A stretch of DNA of 59,645 nucleotides from Candidatus Kaiserbacteria bacterium CG10_big_fil_rev_8_21_14_0_10_56_12 (GCA_002773355.1 PFBL01000001.1:1-59645), one strand, 5' to 3'. Numbered from the stretch's first letter, positions 1 to 9,526 are shown. Notes: generated by a model not told the origin, from the sequence alone. Numbers and translations are program-made.

Positions 1-3000
1 GGTACCACCTGGCTGAACATCACCGGAGGTGGCAACCAGTGTCTCCGCGTCGACAACAACGGCAAGGTAGCGGGTGTTGGAGCAGACTGTGGCACAGGAG
101 GCACGAGCTATTGGTCGGCCTCGGGCTCGGACATCTACAATAATAACGGCGGCTCCGTCGGCATCGGCACCACGACTCCGATACGACCACTCACTGTTGG
201 TGCCTCCACCGGGCCGCAGCTTGCGCTCGTCGACGGCTCGTTAACGAGTGATGCGTGGAACTTCCGCTCCATCAACGGCACTCTGTACCTGGCCACCTCC
301 TCGGCATCAACCTATGCGACGTCCACCCTGGCCGCACTCACATTCCATAACAGCGGCAAGGTAGGTATTGGAACCACGAGTCCCATGGCGCGACTTACGG
401 TTGCGCCGCTCGCGACCGGATACCCCTTTGTCGTGGCGTCCTCTACGGGAGTGAGCTTCGCTATCAATAATCAGGGATATATCGGTATCGGCAATAGCAC
501 GCCCACGGCCAACATTCAAATTACTGACGTATACGGGAGCCCTTCTATTCGGTATCAGGCGACTGACTCGTTGCAGGTATTAGATACCGGAGTACAAAAT
601 GGAAATACTTTTGGTACTGATACGAGCGTGGGTACCGTTACCTGGAATAATCCTAGTAAAGCGCAGTATAGCGATGATTCCTACGCAACCGATGGAGGAC
701 TCGCAGGTACAACCTATTACCTCACAGCGAAGAACTTCGGTTTTGCAATTCCTGCGGGGGCGACAATAAGTGGCGTGCAGGTCGACGTTGAAATGAAAAC
801 AATCGGGGCAACTAACGCAGTAGACAACTCGGTCAAATTGATAAAGGGAGGCGCCATTTCTGGCACTGATAAAGCCACGGGGGCGTATCTCGCCACCGTC
901 GATACGTATAGAACGTACGGTGGGAGTGGCGATTTATGGGGAAACACCCTTACTCCAGCAGATGTAAACGCATCGACGTTCGGCGTGGGCGTGAGCCTAA
1001 CGCGTGGCGGCTCGCTCACCTATATCGACCACATTCGTATGACCGTCTATTACGTCGCGGCGAGTACGGCTAACGATTGGCTCGCAGGCATCGACCGGAC
1101 GGCCCCGGGGAGTCCCTATAAAATTGCCAATGCGGCCGCCTTCGGCACGAAGGATCTCCTCACGCTCACCACCCGTGGCTCAGCGGGTCTTGGTACAACG
1201 ACGCCGCGCGGGGTACTCACGCTTGCCTCGTCGACCGCCTCACAGCTCCTGCTATCGGATGGAGGGAACACAAGCGCATGGAACTTACGTGGTATTAATG
1301 GGAATCTCTATCTGGCCACCTCGTCACCCACCACCTTTGCGACCTCGACACTCGCCGCTCTCACCATCAATACGAACGGTTTTTTTGGCATTGGGTCGAC
1401 CACACCATGGGGCACTCTCAGCGTGAACCCAGCTAACCAGAATGTAGGAGCCCCTTCTTTTGTCGTGGGCTCCTCGACCAAGACAGACTTCATCGTTACG
1501 CAGGGCGGGCTAGTGGGCATTGGCAAGACTGCTCCAGGATACGCGCTCGACGTGAATGGCGATGTTAATATTGCCGCTACGTCGGCGTATAAGCAGGCGG
1601 GTAACACGGTGCTTACGGCCTCATCTACAGTGTTCGGCACCTTTGTAGGTATCAGCTCGGCACCACTCAATACCGGGAACTACAACTCGGCCCTCGGGTA
1701 CCTCTCGCTTAGCGCCAACACGACGGGCGATAGCAATACGGCAGTAGGGTACAGTGCGCTCCTACAGAATGTTGGGGGTGCCGGCAACTCGGCCGTTGGC
1801 ACGGGCTCCCTCATTGCGAACGTGTCGGGCAATTACAACGCGGCTCTTGGGGCAGACGCATTGAGTCAGACCACCGGCTCCTATAATGTGGGCGTGGGGA
1901 ATGCGGCGGGTGAGCTCGCTACCGGTTCGAGCAACATATTCGTTGGCTATAAGGCGGGACGCGATCTTGTCAGCGGTACCAACAACATCGTCATCGGTAA
2001 CAGCATTGACCTCCCGTCGACCAGTAGCTCGAACATGCTCTCGATCGGCAACCTCATTTACGGCACCGGCCTGAGTGACAACAATCCAACACCATCGGCC
2101 TCTCTCTCGACCGGCAATATTGGCATCGGCACCTCGACACCACAGCGCAAACTTACGGTTTCGGATTCGAGCGGGCCCCAGCTCATGCTCACCGATGCGT
2201 CGCTCACGAATAACCCATGGAATTTTCGCAGCGTAAGCGGGGCCTTGTATATCGCGACCTCCTCGCCTACTACCTTTGCAACCTCAACGAAGACAGCTCT
2301 CAGTATTTCAAAAGACGGTCTCGTGACGGTCTCGGGCTCGATTGTCTCAGCGGGAAGTCTAACCGCCACCAAGTACTACATTAAGGGAGTGTCTGTGCTC
2401 GGGCTCGACCCAGTTCTCAACAACTATTTCTTTGGTGGGTATGTCGGTAACGAGACGATGACCGGCGAGAACAATTTCGCCATCGGCTTCCAGTCGCTTT
2501 CTCACAATACGACGGGTAGCAATAACGTTGGGATCGGTTTTACCGCCCTCCTGTACAACACCACGGGCTATGAAAACACCGGAGTTGGTGCGAGTGCCCT
2601 CTATAATAACCTGGATGGCTATAACAACACCGGCATCGGCGCGGGAGCTTTACTCGCTAACACCGGTGGTGATGAGAACACGGCCACGGGTTGGCATGCA
2701 CTCGCAGCCAACACCTCAGGAAACTTTAACTCCGCATACGGCTCGGGCTCCTTGTTGATAAACACGACCGGCTCCAACAATACGGCCTTCGGCACCTACT
2801 CCTTGATTATTAGCGCCGGCTCAAACAACACGGCGCTCGGGTATCAGGCAGGTGTCGCGCTCAGCACAGGCTCCAACGATATCATCATCGGCAACAGCAT
2901 CGATCTCCCCTCCTCAAGTAGCTCGAACATGCTCTCGATCGGCAATCTTATCTACGGGACCGGTCTCACGAGTGCACCGCGGACCGCGGTATCAATGGGC

Positions 3001-5355
3001 TATGTTGGCATCGCCACCAGCACACCGCAACGCGCTTTGACGGTCTCTGCCTCGACGTCTCCTCAGCTCATGCTCTCGGATGGTGGCAATACCAACGCGT
3101 GGAACTTCCGCAGCATTAATGGCAACCTCTATATTGCCACCTCCTCACCGACAACGTTTGCTACCTCGAGTCAATCAGCTCTGACCATTAACACCAATGG
3201 TGGTGTTGGTATCGGCACCACCACGCCAATGTCAAAGCTCGACGTAAATGGCGGTGTCTCAATCGGTTCATATGCGGGGAGTACGGCCGCTCCATCAGAT
3301 GGGCTTATTGTATCGGGAAGCGCAGGTGTCGGTACAGCAAACCCTGTAGGGGCACTAGATGTGAGAGGCACGACCGGTATCACGTGGGGGGGTGGAATTT
3401 CGGGGATAAGCGCATATGGGCTTGTTAATATTGGCACACCTGCGAGCACGGGAGTCACGGGGGGAGGATCGCTTTTCATAAATACTGCATCGCTCGCCGT
3501 CAACTCATTTTCGTCTGGGTTAGGTATAGACGGAACGTACGCCTCGTCTATCTCGACCATTAGTATAAAAGCATATGGTGTTAACTGGTCCTCGGGAAGT
3601 TATGGCTCGAATCTTACCTTTTCGACGACAAATCTGTCCTCCTTAAATGAGGCGATGAGAATCGATAAGCTTGGTAACGTTGGTATTGGCACTATAAGTC
3701 CGGGGAGCAAACTTGATGTTGCAGGGACTCTCTCAACTAACAATACGGTAACGTTCACTGGATTGACGGCAGGCAACACTAACCGCGCTGTATGTATTGT
3801 GTCTACCACGGGAGTCGTGGAGATTTCGAGTGGCGCCACGTGTTCAACCTCATCAAGTCGCTATAAACACGACATAACCTCACTGGGTGCCGCAGATACG
3901 CTTGCCGAAGTGAGAAAGCTCCGGCCGGTATCTTTTGTCTATAATCAGGATTTTAATGATCCTTCAACGCACGTTGGGTTTGTGGCGGAAGAGGTCAACA
4001 AAATTGATCCACGTCTCGTGCTATACGACGCACAAGGTCTCCCTAATGCGCTTCAATACGAAAACATTACCGCCATCCTTGCAGGAGCAGTACAAGCCCT
4101 TGATGCGCGTACGCAAGGAGTTTCCAGTGCAGCATCCAGCACCAGCAACGTATACGTAACGGTCACTGGTAACGTGGGTATCGGTACCAACACTCCGAGC
4201 GAGAAGCTGGTTGTCTCAGGCAATGTGCGTGCAAGCGCGTATCTCGTGCCGGTCGCGGACGTTACGCCGTTTGCGCTCTCGAGTAGCAGCGCGAGCGTAG
4301 CGGCCCAGGTGCCCGCTTCGGTGCTGACCGCTGGCGGCACGGTTGATCTCTACAAGCTCGCGACCTACAACCTCTCTGGGGTGCAGGCGCTCGCGGCTCG
4401 GCAAGACGCTCTCGCCATTCGCGTCGACTCCCTCGAGAAGCGCCTCGCCATGCTCGAGAGCGGCGCGGTCTCGAGTCAGTCTGGCTCGAGCCTCTTCTCG
4501 ACCAGCACGCTCGTGAGCGCTCTTGGTGATCTCGGTGTCACGGTGCAGAATGGGATTGCGCAGTTTAGTACACTCGCCGCGCGACAGTTCATCGCAACGA
4601 CTGACAGTAATGGCACCACAAGCTCCGCGAGCGTTACGATCAACACCGGGAACACCTATGTAGATATCACGAACATACTCGTGCACCCAAGCACCAAGGT
4701 GTTCGTCACCTTCTCGTCGCAGGTGCAGGGCGTGTGGTGGGTGAGCGAGAAACGTGAGGGAGGATTCAAAGTTCAGCTCGCGACCCCGCAGGCGAGTGAC
4801 GTGTCATTTGACTATTTCCTCGTGCAGACCGAGGGCCAGCTCACCACGCCGACCTCGGCGACCTCCAGCCCATCCTACGCGGTAACGCAGGGCGGCGGGA
4901 CTCCGGTAACGTTGAGTGCGGAGAGTGTGTTACCGCCAGTGACCGCGAGTCCGGTCATCGCGGCGAGTACGACGCCCGCAGCGTCGAGCGACGCAACGGT
5001 GGCAAGCTCGACCACTGCCACGATGACACCGTCTCCGACGACGAGCGCGACGCCGGTGACCATTACCGACGTACCACCGGATGCCACGGTGATCACGACC
5101 GTCACAACCACCACCACGACCAGTGTTACGAGCACCAGCGATGCACCGGCCCCAACAGCAACGGCCACAAACCCAGCCCCGACCGCAGAACCGGCCCCGG
5201 CTCCTACCACCGCACCGACAACATCCTCCGGTGCTACCTCGTCGGCAACCACACCGACAACAAGTTCAACGCCTGCCGCTGCACCAGCTCCAGCGCCGGC
5301 CACGAGCAACACTACCACCACGGTGCCGTCATCAACCAGCGCTCCGGCACAGTAA
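1..5355 (+). CDS. Giant surface repeat protein with S74 intramolecular chaperone domain (5'-truncated by window)
   Basis: The reading frame is open from base 1, so the gene starts upstream and the ATG at 385 is internal. 1784 residues are visible. There are about a dozen GIGTxxP-type turns (near nt 160, 361, 481, 1387, 1510, 2119, 3202, 3679, 4171). A module with PQLMLSDGGNTNAWNFR-like sequence occurs four times (nt 211, 1234, 2170, 3055). Two blocks of short Asn/Gly repeats resembling YadA heads lie at nt 1645-2070 and 2425-2970. At nt 3850-3867 is S-S-S-R-Y-K, matching the S-x-x-R-x-K autocleavage site of S74 endosialidase/tail-spike chaperones, followed by a GFVAEEV motif. About 495 residues follow: another GIGT repeat, a coiled coil (nt 4390-4460), a beta-rich domain and a Thr/Ala/Ser/Pro tail. 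Probably a trimeric surface fibre; its ligand is unknown. Confidence 0.85.
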   Translation, partial: GTTWLNITGGGNQCLRVDNNGKVAGVGADCGTGGTSYWSASGSDIYNNNGGSVGIGTTTPIRPLTVGASTGPQLALVDGSLTSDAWNFRSINGTLYLATSSASTYATSTLAALTFHNSGKVGIGTTSPMARLTVAPLATGYPFVVASSTGVSFAINNQGYIGIGNSTPTANIQITDVYGSPSIRYQATDSLQVLDTGVQNGNTFGTDTSVGTVTWNNPSKAQYSDDSYATDGGLAGTTYYLTAKNFGFAIPAGATISGVQVDVEMKTIGATNAVDNSVKLIKGGAISGTDKATGAYLATVDTYRTYGGSGDLWGNTLTPADVNASTFGVGVSLTRGGSLTYIDHIRMTVYYVAASTANDWLAGIDRTAPGSPYKIANAAAFGTKDLLTLTTRGSAGLGTTTPRGVLTLASSTASQLLLSDGGNTSAWNLRGINGNLYLATSSPTTFATSTLAALTINTNGFFGIGSTTPWGTLSVNPANQNVGAPSFVVGSSTKTDFIVTQGGLVGIGKTAPGYALDVNGDVNIAATSAYKQAGNTVLTASSTVFGTFVGISSAPLNTGNYNSALGYLSLSANTTGDSNTAVGYSALLQNVGGAGNSAVGTGSLIANVSGNYNAALGADALSQTTGSYNVGVGNAAGELATGSSNIFVGYKAGRDLVSGTNNIVIGNSIDLPSTSSSNMLSIGNLIYGTGLSDNNPTPSASLSTGNIGIGTSTPQRKLTVSDSSGPQLMLTDASLTNNPWNFRSVSGALYIATSSPTTFATSTKTALSISKDGLVTVSGSIVSAGSLTATKYYIKGVSVLGLDPVLNNYFFGGYVGNETMTGENNFAIGFQSLSHNTTGSNNVGIGFTALLYNTTGYENTGVGASALYNNLDGYNNTGIGAGALLANTGGDENTATGWHALAANTSGNFNSAYGSGSLLINTTGSNNTAFGTYSLIISAGSNNTALGYQAGVALSTGSNDIIIGNSIDLPSSSSSNMLSIGNLIYGTGLTSAPRTAVSMGYVGIATSTPQRALTVSASTSPQLMLSDGGNTNAWNFRSINGNLYIATSSPTTFATSSQSALTINTNGGVGIGTTTPMSKLDVNGGVSIGSYAGSTAAPSDGLIVSGSAGVGTANPVGALDVRGTTGITWGGGISGISAYGLVNIGTPASTGVTGGGSLFINTASLAVNSFSSGLGIDGTYASSISTISIKAYGVNWSSGSYGSNLTFSTTNLSSLNEAMRIDKLGNVGIGTISPGSKLDVAGTLSTNNTVTFTGLTAGNTNRAVCIVSTTGVVEISSGATCSTSSSRYKHDITSLGAADTLAEVRKLRPVSFVYNQDFNDPSTHVGFVAEEVNKIDPRLVLYDAQGLPNALQYENITAILAGAVQALDARTQGVSSAASSTSNVYVTVTGNVGIGTNTPSEKLVVSGNVRASAYLVPVADVTPFALSSSSASVAAQVPASVLTAGGTVDLYKLATYNLSGVQALAARQDALAIRVDSLEKRLAMLESGAVSSQSGSSLFSTSTLVSALGDLGVTVQNGIAQFSTLAARQFIATTDSNGTTSSASVTINTGNTYVDITNILVHPSTKVFVTFSSQVQGVWWVSEKREGGFKVQLATPQASDVSFDYFLVQTEGQLTTPTSATSSPSYAVTQGGGTPVTLSAESVLPPVTASPVIAASTTPAASSDATVASSTTATMTPSPTTSATPVTITDVPPDATVITTVTTTTTTSVTSTSDAPAPTATATNPAPTAEPAPAPTTAPTTSSGATSSATTPTTSSTPAAAPAPAPATSNTTTTVPSSTSAPAQ

Positions 5356-5369
5356 TGCAGCAAATGTCG

Positions 5370-5375
5370 TATACT
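5370..5375 (+). promoter_or_regulatory. -10 box of gap
   Basis: TATACT lies 31 bases before the gap start codon, implying a leader of roughly 25 bases. No convincing -35 is visible. This is one of the few conserved genes here with a real leader. Confidence 0.55.
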
Positions 5376-5406
5376 AATCGCATAACCCGCACTAATTCTT
5401 AACATC

Positions 5407-6420
5407 ATGGCTACTCGAGTTGCAATTAACGGATTTGGGCGAATTGGGAGAGCCTTTGCGCGCCGCTCGGTTGGGCGCGGTATAGAGATAGTTGCCATTA
5501 ATGACCTCGGGTCTCTCGAGAATCTCGCCTACTTACTCAAGTACGATACGGTCTACGGGCGCGCGCCGTTCTCGGTCGACGTAGGTACTAGGGAGCTTAT
5601 AATCGACAAAAAGCCCATCAAGTTCTTCTCCGAGAAGGAGCCGTCTGCACTACCGTGGAAGGAGCTTAATGTCGATGTGGTAGTCGAGTCGACGGGGTTC
5701 TTCACCGATTACGAGAAGGCCCAAGCACACATCGATGCTGGCGCGAAGCACGTAGTGATCAGCGCGCCGAGCAAGAGTGAAGATCCGAGCGGGGCAACGA
5801 TCTTGATGGGTGTGAATGAGGAGAAGTTTGGTACCTGCGCGATTACGTCAAATGGGTCCTGTACCACCAATGCCGCGAGCCCACTGATTGCCATTCTCGA
5901 TGCCGCCATCGGCATCGAGAAAGCAATCCTCTCCACTACGCACGCCTATACGGCGAGCCAATCACTCGTTGATGGCCCTGCAAAAAAGGACCTCAAGGAG
6001 GGTCGGGCGGCGGCACACAACATTGTGCCCACCTCGACGGGTGCGGCGATATCGGTTACCAAGGCGTATGAGGCGCTTGCCGGCAAGTTCGATGGCGTAT
6101 CGTTGCGTGTTCCTGTGCCGGCAGGCTCCATCGCAGACATTACCTTCGTGGCGAAGCGCGACACCACCGTCGAGGAGGTAAATGATGCGTTGCGCAAAGC
6201 GGCGCAAGACCCTCGCTGGGAAGGCGTCTTTGATGCGACGGACGAGGAGTTGGTTTCAAGCGATATTGTAGGCCAGCCTCACGCCTCGATCGCCGATCTC
6301 GGTATGACGCGCATCGTGGGCGGCAATTTGGTCAAGGTGCTCGCCTGGTATGACAACGAAATGGGCTACACCGAGAGTTTGGTCCGGCACGTGCGCAAGG
6401 CCGCGAGTAGCAATGGCTAA
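5407..6420 (+). CDS. gap: Glyceraldehyde-3-phosphate dehydrogenase
   Basis: A full-length 337-residue phosphorylating GAPDH, which converts glyceraldehyde-3-phosphate to 1,3-bisphosphoglycerate in glycolysis in the cytosol. The N-terminal NGFGRIGR Rossmann motif is followed by AIND, whose Asp favours NAD over NADP. The catalytic Cys is C152 in GSCTTNAASP and the general base is H179 in STTHAYTASQ. The C-terminal WYDNEMGY motif is intact. It heads a central-carbon cluster and overlaps rpiB by 8 bases, so the two are translated together. Confidence 0.97.
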   Translation: MATRVAINGFGRIGRAFARRSVGRGIEIVAINDLGSLENLAYLLKYDTVYGRAPFSVDVGTRELIIDKKPIKFFSEKEPSALPWKELNVDVVVESTGFFTDYEKAQAHIDAGAKHVVISAPSKSEDPSGATILMGVNEEKFGTCAITSNGSCTTNAASPLIAILDAAIGIEKAILSTTHAYTASQSLVDGPAKKDLKEGRAAAHNIVPTSTGAAISVTKAYEALAGKFDGVSLRVPVPAGSIADITFVAKRDTTVEEVNDALRKAAQDPRWEGVFDATDEELVSSDIVGQPHASIADLGMTRIVGGNLVKVLAWYDNEMGYTESLVRHVRKAASSNG

Positions 6421-6898
6421 GGTATATATCGCCGCCGATCATGCTGGCTTTGCGCTGAAGGAGGCGCTTATTGCACACGTGCGCACCCGAGGATACGAGG
6501 TTGAAGACCTCGGAGCACACCATCTCGAGGCCACGGACGATTACCCCGATTTCATGACACCTCTCGCAGAGCGAGTCGCGGCAGAGCCGGATGCCCGTGG
6601 TATTCTCGTCGGCGGCAGTGGACAAGGGGAAGCGATGTGTGCGAATCGAGTGCGTGGCGTGCGCGCAGCCGTCTTCTATGGACCTCGAGAAGTGACTGTA
6701 GCACTCGATATTGACGGCGGACATTCCGAGGACGGATATGACGCAGTCCGTCTGCCACGTAGGCACAATGACGCCAACGTGCTCTCGCTCGGCGCACGCT
6801 TCATCTCCGGAGAGGAGGCGGATACGGCGGTGCGAATCTTTCTCGACACACCCTTTTCCGGTGCAGAACGGCACCGGCGACGTTTGGCAAAGTTTTAG
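6413..6898 (+). CDS. rpiB: Ribose-5-phosphate isomerase B
   Basis: RpiB/LacAB-family sugar-phosphate isomerase of 161 residues, interconverting ribose-5-P and ribulose-5-P. The start at 6413 (MAKVYIAADHAG) is chosen because family homology begins there and it overlaps the gap stop by 8 bases; the longer frame to 6350 lies inside gap. The active-site loop reads GGSGQGEAMCANRV. This is the mycobacterial type that uses Glu, with no Cys at the E. coli position (VCGTGIG there). It supplies the pentose phosphate arm together with the downstream rpe-like and transketolase genes. Confidence 0.93.
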   Translation: MAKVYIAADHAGFALKEALIAHVRTRGYEVEDLGAHHLEATDDYPDFMTPLAERVAAEPDARGILVGGSGQGEAMCANRVRGVRAAVFYGPREVTVALDIDGGHSEDGYDAVRLPRRHNDANVLSLGARFISGEEADTAVRIFLDTPFSGAERHRRRLAKF

Positions 6899-6932
6899 CA
6901 CATCGAGAGCGCTCAGTGTGCCTCGAGTGGTC

Positions 6933-6938
6933 TATACT
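6933..6938 (+). promoter_or_regulatory. -10 box of the rpe-like gene
   Basis: TATACT ends 8 bases before the ATG at 6947. A transcript from it would start almost at the start codon. Confidence 0.6.
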
Positions 6939-6946
6939 GAGAGGTA

Positions 6947-7666
6947 ATGAGATTACTCGTGCCCGCCGTCATACCCGCGTCATACCGCGAGCTCATTGAT
7001 GCGCTCGCGTATATTGACCAGATACCGAGTCGTCGCGTGCAGGTGGATTTTGTCGATGGATCGTTTGCCTCTCCGGCATCGTGGCCCTTTAACGTGCCGG
7101 GAGCGGATCTTCACGATCATGTTGGGCAAGGCATCTTCTTGCCCCGTCTCGACCGGGTTAAATATGAGGCCGACCTGCTCTGTAAGGAGCCAGAAAAGAT
7201 CGTCGCAGATCTTATCAACTTTGGCTTCGTGCGATTAACACTACACGCCGAGGCTACTGACGACGTCTCGGGACTTATTGCGCGTATGCGACACCTTGTT
7301 GGTGCAGAGGCAAATTTCATCGCATCGTTGGTGTCCATTGGTCTCTCTATCAATCTCGATACGCCCGTCGACGTATTAGACAAGCACTTCGACGAGGTGG
7401 AGTACGTGCAGTTTATGGGCGTGAAGATCATCGGTAGACAAGGAGAGCCTTTTGATCCGCGCGTGATCGAGAAGGTGCGTGCCTTCCGTAAGGCGCATCC
7501 AACTGCCTATATACAGGTCGATGGCGGTGTCTCGCTTGAAAACGCAAAGGACCTCGTCGAAGCGGGCGTATCTCGGCTTATTGTAGGTTCAGCAATTATG
7601 CATGCTACCGATCTACAAAAAACCGCGGCGGCCTTTGAGGGGTTGCGCACGCCGTTTGGCGTGTGA
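6947..7666 (+). CDS. Ribulose-phosphate 3-epimerase-like protein, altered metal site
   Basis: TIM-barrel protein of 239 residues in the Rpe family, expected to interconvert ribulose-5-P and xylulose-5-P. Visible family features are VDFVDG (residues 33-38), LTLHAEA (97-103), VDGGV (191-195) and the phosphate loop VGSAI. Two zinc-ligand histidines differ: the HxD of strand 2 reads Q32-V-D34, and the DVHLM of strand 3 reads EADLL, with Asp at 76. The GFGGQ loop is also replaced (IIGRQGEPF). It lies between rpiB and transketolase, so epimerase activity is expected, but substrate and metal use may differ. The transketolase promoter overlaps its 3' end. Confidence 0.8.
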   Translation: MRLLVPAVIPASYRELIDALAYIDQIPSRRVQVDFVDGSFASPASWPFNVPGADLHDHVGQGIFLPRLDRVKYEADLLCKEPEKIVADLINFGFVRLTLHAEATDDVSGLIARMRHLVGAEANFIASLVSIGLSINLDTPVDVLDKHFDEVEYVQFMGVKIIGRQGEPFDPRVIEKVRAFRKAHPTAYIQVDGGVSLENAKDLVEAGVSRLIVGSAIMHATDLQKTAAAFEGLRTPFGV

Positions 7667-7683
7667 GGTGCTCACCGTATACT
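7656..7683 (+). promoter_or_regulatory. Promoter of split transketolase (leaderless)
   Basis: TTGGCG (7656-7661), 16-base spacer, TATACT (7678-7683), then only six bases to the ATG at 7690. It overlaps the end of the preceding gene. The spacing predicts a leaderless transcript and favours 7690 over the in-frame GTG at 7663. Confidence 0.65.
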
Positions 7684-7689
7684 CACGCT

Positions 7690-8547
7690 ATGACACTTAC
7701 TGATACCGAAATCCTCGTACTTGAAAAGAAGGCGGAGCTGGTGCGCGAGACGATTGTTGAGATGCTCGTTGCGGCAGGGAGCGGACACACCGCTGGCCCT
7801 CTGGGGCTTGCGGACATTTTTACCGCCTTCTATTTTCATATTTTGAAACACGACCCACAGAAGCCCGAGTGGTCTGAGCGCGATTGGCTTATTCTCAGTA
7901 ACGGCCACACGGTGCCGGTACGCTACGCCGCGATGGCGCGGGCAGGGTATTTCCCACTCGAGGAATGCCTCACACTCCGTAGGTTTGGGAGTCGTCTCCA
8001 GGGGCACCCAGAGCGATTGCGACTGCCTGGTCTCGAGACAAGTTCTGGTCCTCTGGGCGAGGGGCTTTCGCAGGCGGCAGGCATTGCCTACGCACACCGC
8101 ATGGACGGCAAGAAAAATCATATCTATTGTGTGATGAGCGACGGAGAGCAGGAGGAGGGTAACACGTGGGAGGCGGTGATGTTCGCGGGGAAGCACCACC
8201 TCTCCAATCTGACTGCAGTGATGGACCGCAACAACATTCAGATCGATGGCATGACCGAGGATGTCATGCCTCTCGAATCCGTTGCAGAGAAGTACCGTGC
8301 GTTTAACTGGCATGTTATCGAGGTGAATGGCCACGACCTGCGTGCGTTCATCGCGGCCGTGGAGGAGGCGAAAACTATCGTTGAGCGGCCGACGCTGGTG
8401 CTCGCGCACACCATACCCGGCAAGGGTGTGCCCGAGATAGAGTTCGATTACCACTGGCATGGCAAGGCACCCAACAGAGAAGAGGCGAAAAAGTTCCTCC
8501 AGCAGATCCGCACCATGAGAGGTAAGGTACCGCACGAATATGCTTAA
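7690..8547 (+). CDS. Transketolase, N-terminal (TPP-binding) subunit
   Basis: 285 residues matching the thiamine-diphosphate-binding half of transketolase. Visible features are GSGHTAGPLGLADIF, the substrate-binding LQGHPE, SSGPLGEGLSQAAG, the metal/TPP motif SDGEQEEGNTWEA and the terminal HTIPGKG. Transketolase moves two-carbon units between sugar phosphates. The enzyme is split into two genes, as in many archaea and some bacteria. The 3' end overlaps the second subunit by 8 bases, so translation is coupled. Confidence 0.93.
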   Translation: MTLTDTEILVLEKKAELVRETIVEMLVAAGSGHTAGPLGLADIFTAFYFHILKHDPQKPEWSERDWLILSNGHTVPVRYAAMARAGYFPLEECLTLRRFGSRLQGHPERLRLPGLETSSGPLGEGLSQAAGIAYAHRMDGKKNHIYCVMSDGEQEEGNTWEAVMFAGKHHLSNLTAVMDRNNIQIDGMTEDVMPLESVAEKYRAFNWHVIEVNGHDLRAFIAAVEEAKTIVERPTLVLAHTIPGKGVPEIEFDYHWHGKAPNREEAKKFLQQIRTMRGKVPHEYA

Positions 8548-9526
8548 TCCCGATGCCAAGCTCGCGCCGAAGCTGTTCGAGGCAGATGTCCCCACGAAGC
8601 CAACGCGTGACGGGTTTGGTACGGGCGCCGTCGAGGCAGGGAAGGAGGACCAGAATGTTGTAGTCCTTTGCGCTGACCTGGCCGAGAGCACGCGCGCTGA
8701 GTGGTTCCAAAAAGAATTCCCCGATCGATTTATAGAGATGGGCGTCGCAGAACAGAACATGGCGACCGTCGCCGCCGGGATGGCACGCGCGGGGAAGGTC
8801 CCTTTTATCACGAGCTACGCCGCGTTTAACCCGGGGCGGAATTACGAGCAGGTCAGGACCACGATTGCGCTCAATCGCGTGCCGGTCAAGGTGTGCGGCA
8901 TGCATGCTGGCGTCTCAGTCGGGCCAGACGGCGCCACGCACCAAATGCTCGAAGACATCGGCATGATGCGCATGCTCCCGGGCATGACGGTGATCGCGCC
9001 CGGTGACGCAGAGGAGGCGCGCAAGGCAGTCGTCGCGGCGGCGAGTACGGACGGCCCGGTGTACCTGCGTTTTGGGCGGTCGGCCACCCCAGTCTTCACG
9101 ACGACCGACACACCGTTTGAAATAGGCAAAGCGCTCTTGCTCTGGGAGTCTGAGACGCCGCAGGTTGCCCTGCTCTCCACCGGCACCTTGAGTCACACGG
9201 CACTCCTTGCGGCCAAAGCGCTCGCAGAAGAAAATATAGGCACCCTGGTGCTACACGTGCCGACAATCAAGCCGCTCGATGAAAAAGCGATCCTGTCCGC
9301 CGCCAAGCGCGTCACGCACATGCTCACGCTAGAAGAGCATCAGGCAATGGGCGGATTTGGTTCGGCTGTCGTCGAGTTGCTGTCAGAACGCAACCCCTTG
9401 CCCATGCGTCGACTGGGAGTGCAGGATCAGTTCGGTCAATCGGGTACCCCAAGAGAATTGCTCGCACACTATGGTCTTGATGCTGAGAGCGTGCAAGCCG
9501 CGGTGCGCGCTCTCGTGCAGGCATGA
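8540..9526 (+). CDS. Transketolase, C-terminal (pyrimidine-binding) subunit
   Basis: 328 residues covering the pyrimidine-binding domain and C-terminal domain of transketolase. The catalytic Glu lies in FIEMGVAEQNM; other landmarks are GMHAGVSVGPDGATHQ, GPVYLRFGR and the final domain with EEHQAMGGFGSAV. It pairs with the upstream subunit to form the active enzyme. Its stop overlaps the start of a 43-residue membrane protein (ATGA), extending the operon. Confidence 0.93.
   Translation: MLNPDAKLAPKLFEADVPTKPTRDGFGTGAVEAGKEDQNVVVLCADLAESTRAEWFQKEFPDRFIEMGVAEQNMATVAAGMARAGKVPFITSYAAFNPGRNYEQVRTTIALNRVPVKVCGMHAGVSVGPDGATHQMLEDIGMMRMLPGMTVIAPGDAEEARKAVVAAASTDGPVYLRFGRSATPVFTTTDTPFEIGKALLLWESETPQVALLSTGTLSHTALLAAKALAEENIGTLVLHVPTIKPLDEKAILSAAKRVTHMLTLEEHQAMGGFGSAVVELLSERNPLPMRRLGVQDQFGQSGTPRELLAHYGLDAESVQAAVRALVQA

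Noticed and set aside
385-387. ATG at 385 as the start of the giant surface gene
   Set aside because: The frame is open from base 1 and already shows GIGTTTP and the WNFR module before 385, so this ATG is internal.
160-4190. Regular short repeats that could suggest CRISPR or a satellite
   Set aside because: They are in-frame coding repeats (GIGTxxP and Asn/Gly motifs) with varied codons, not identical spaced DNA repeats.
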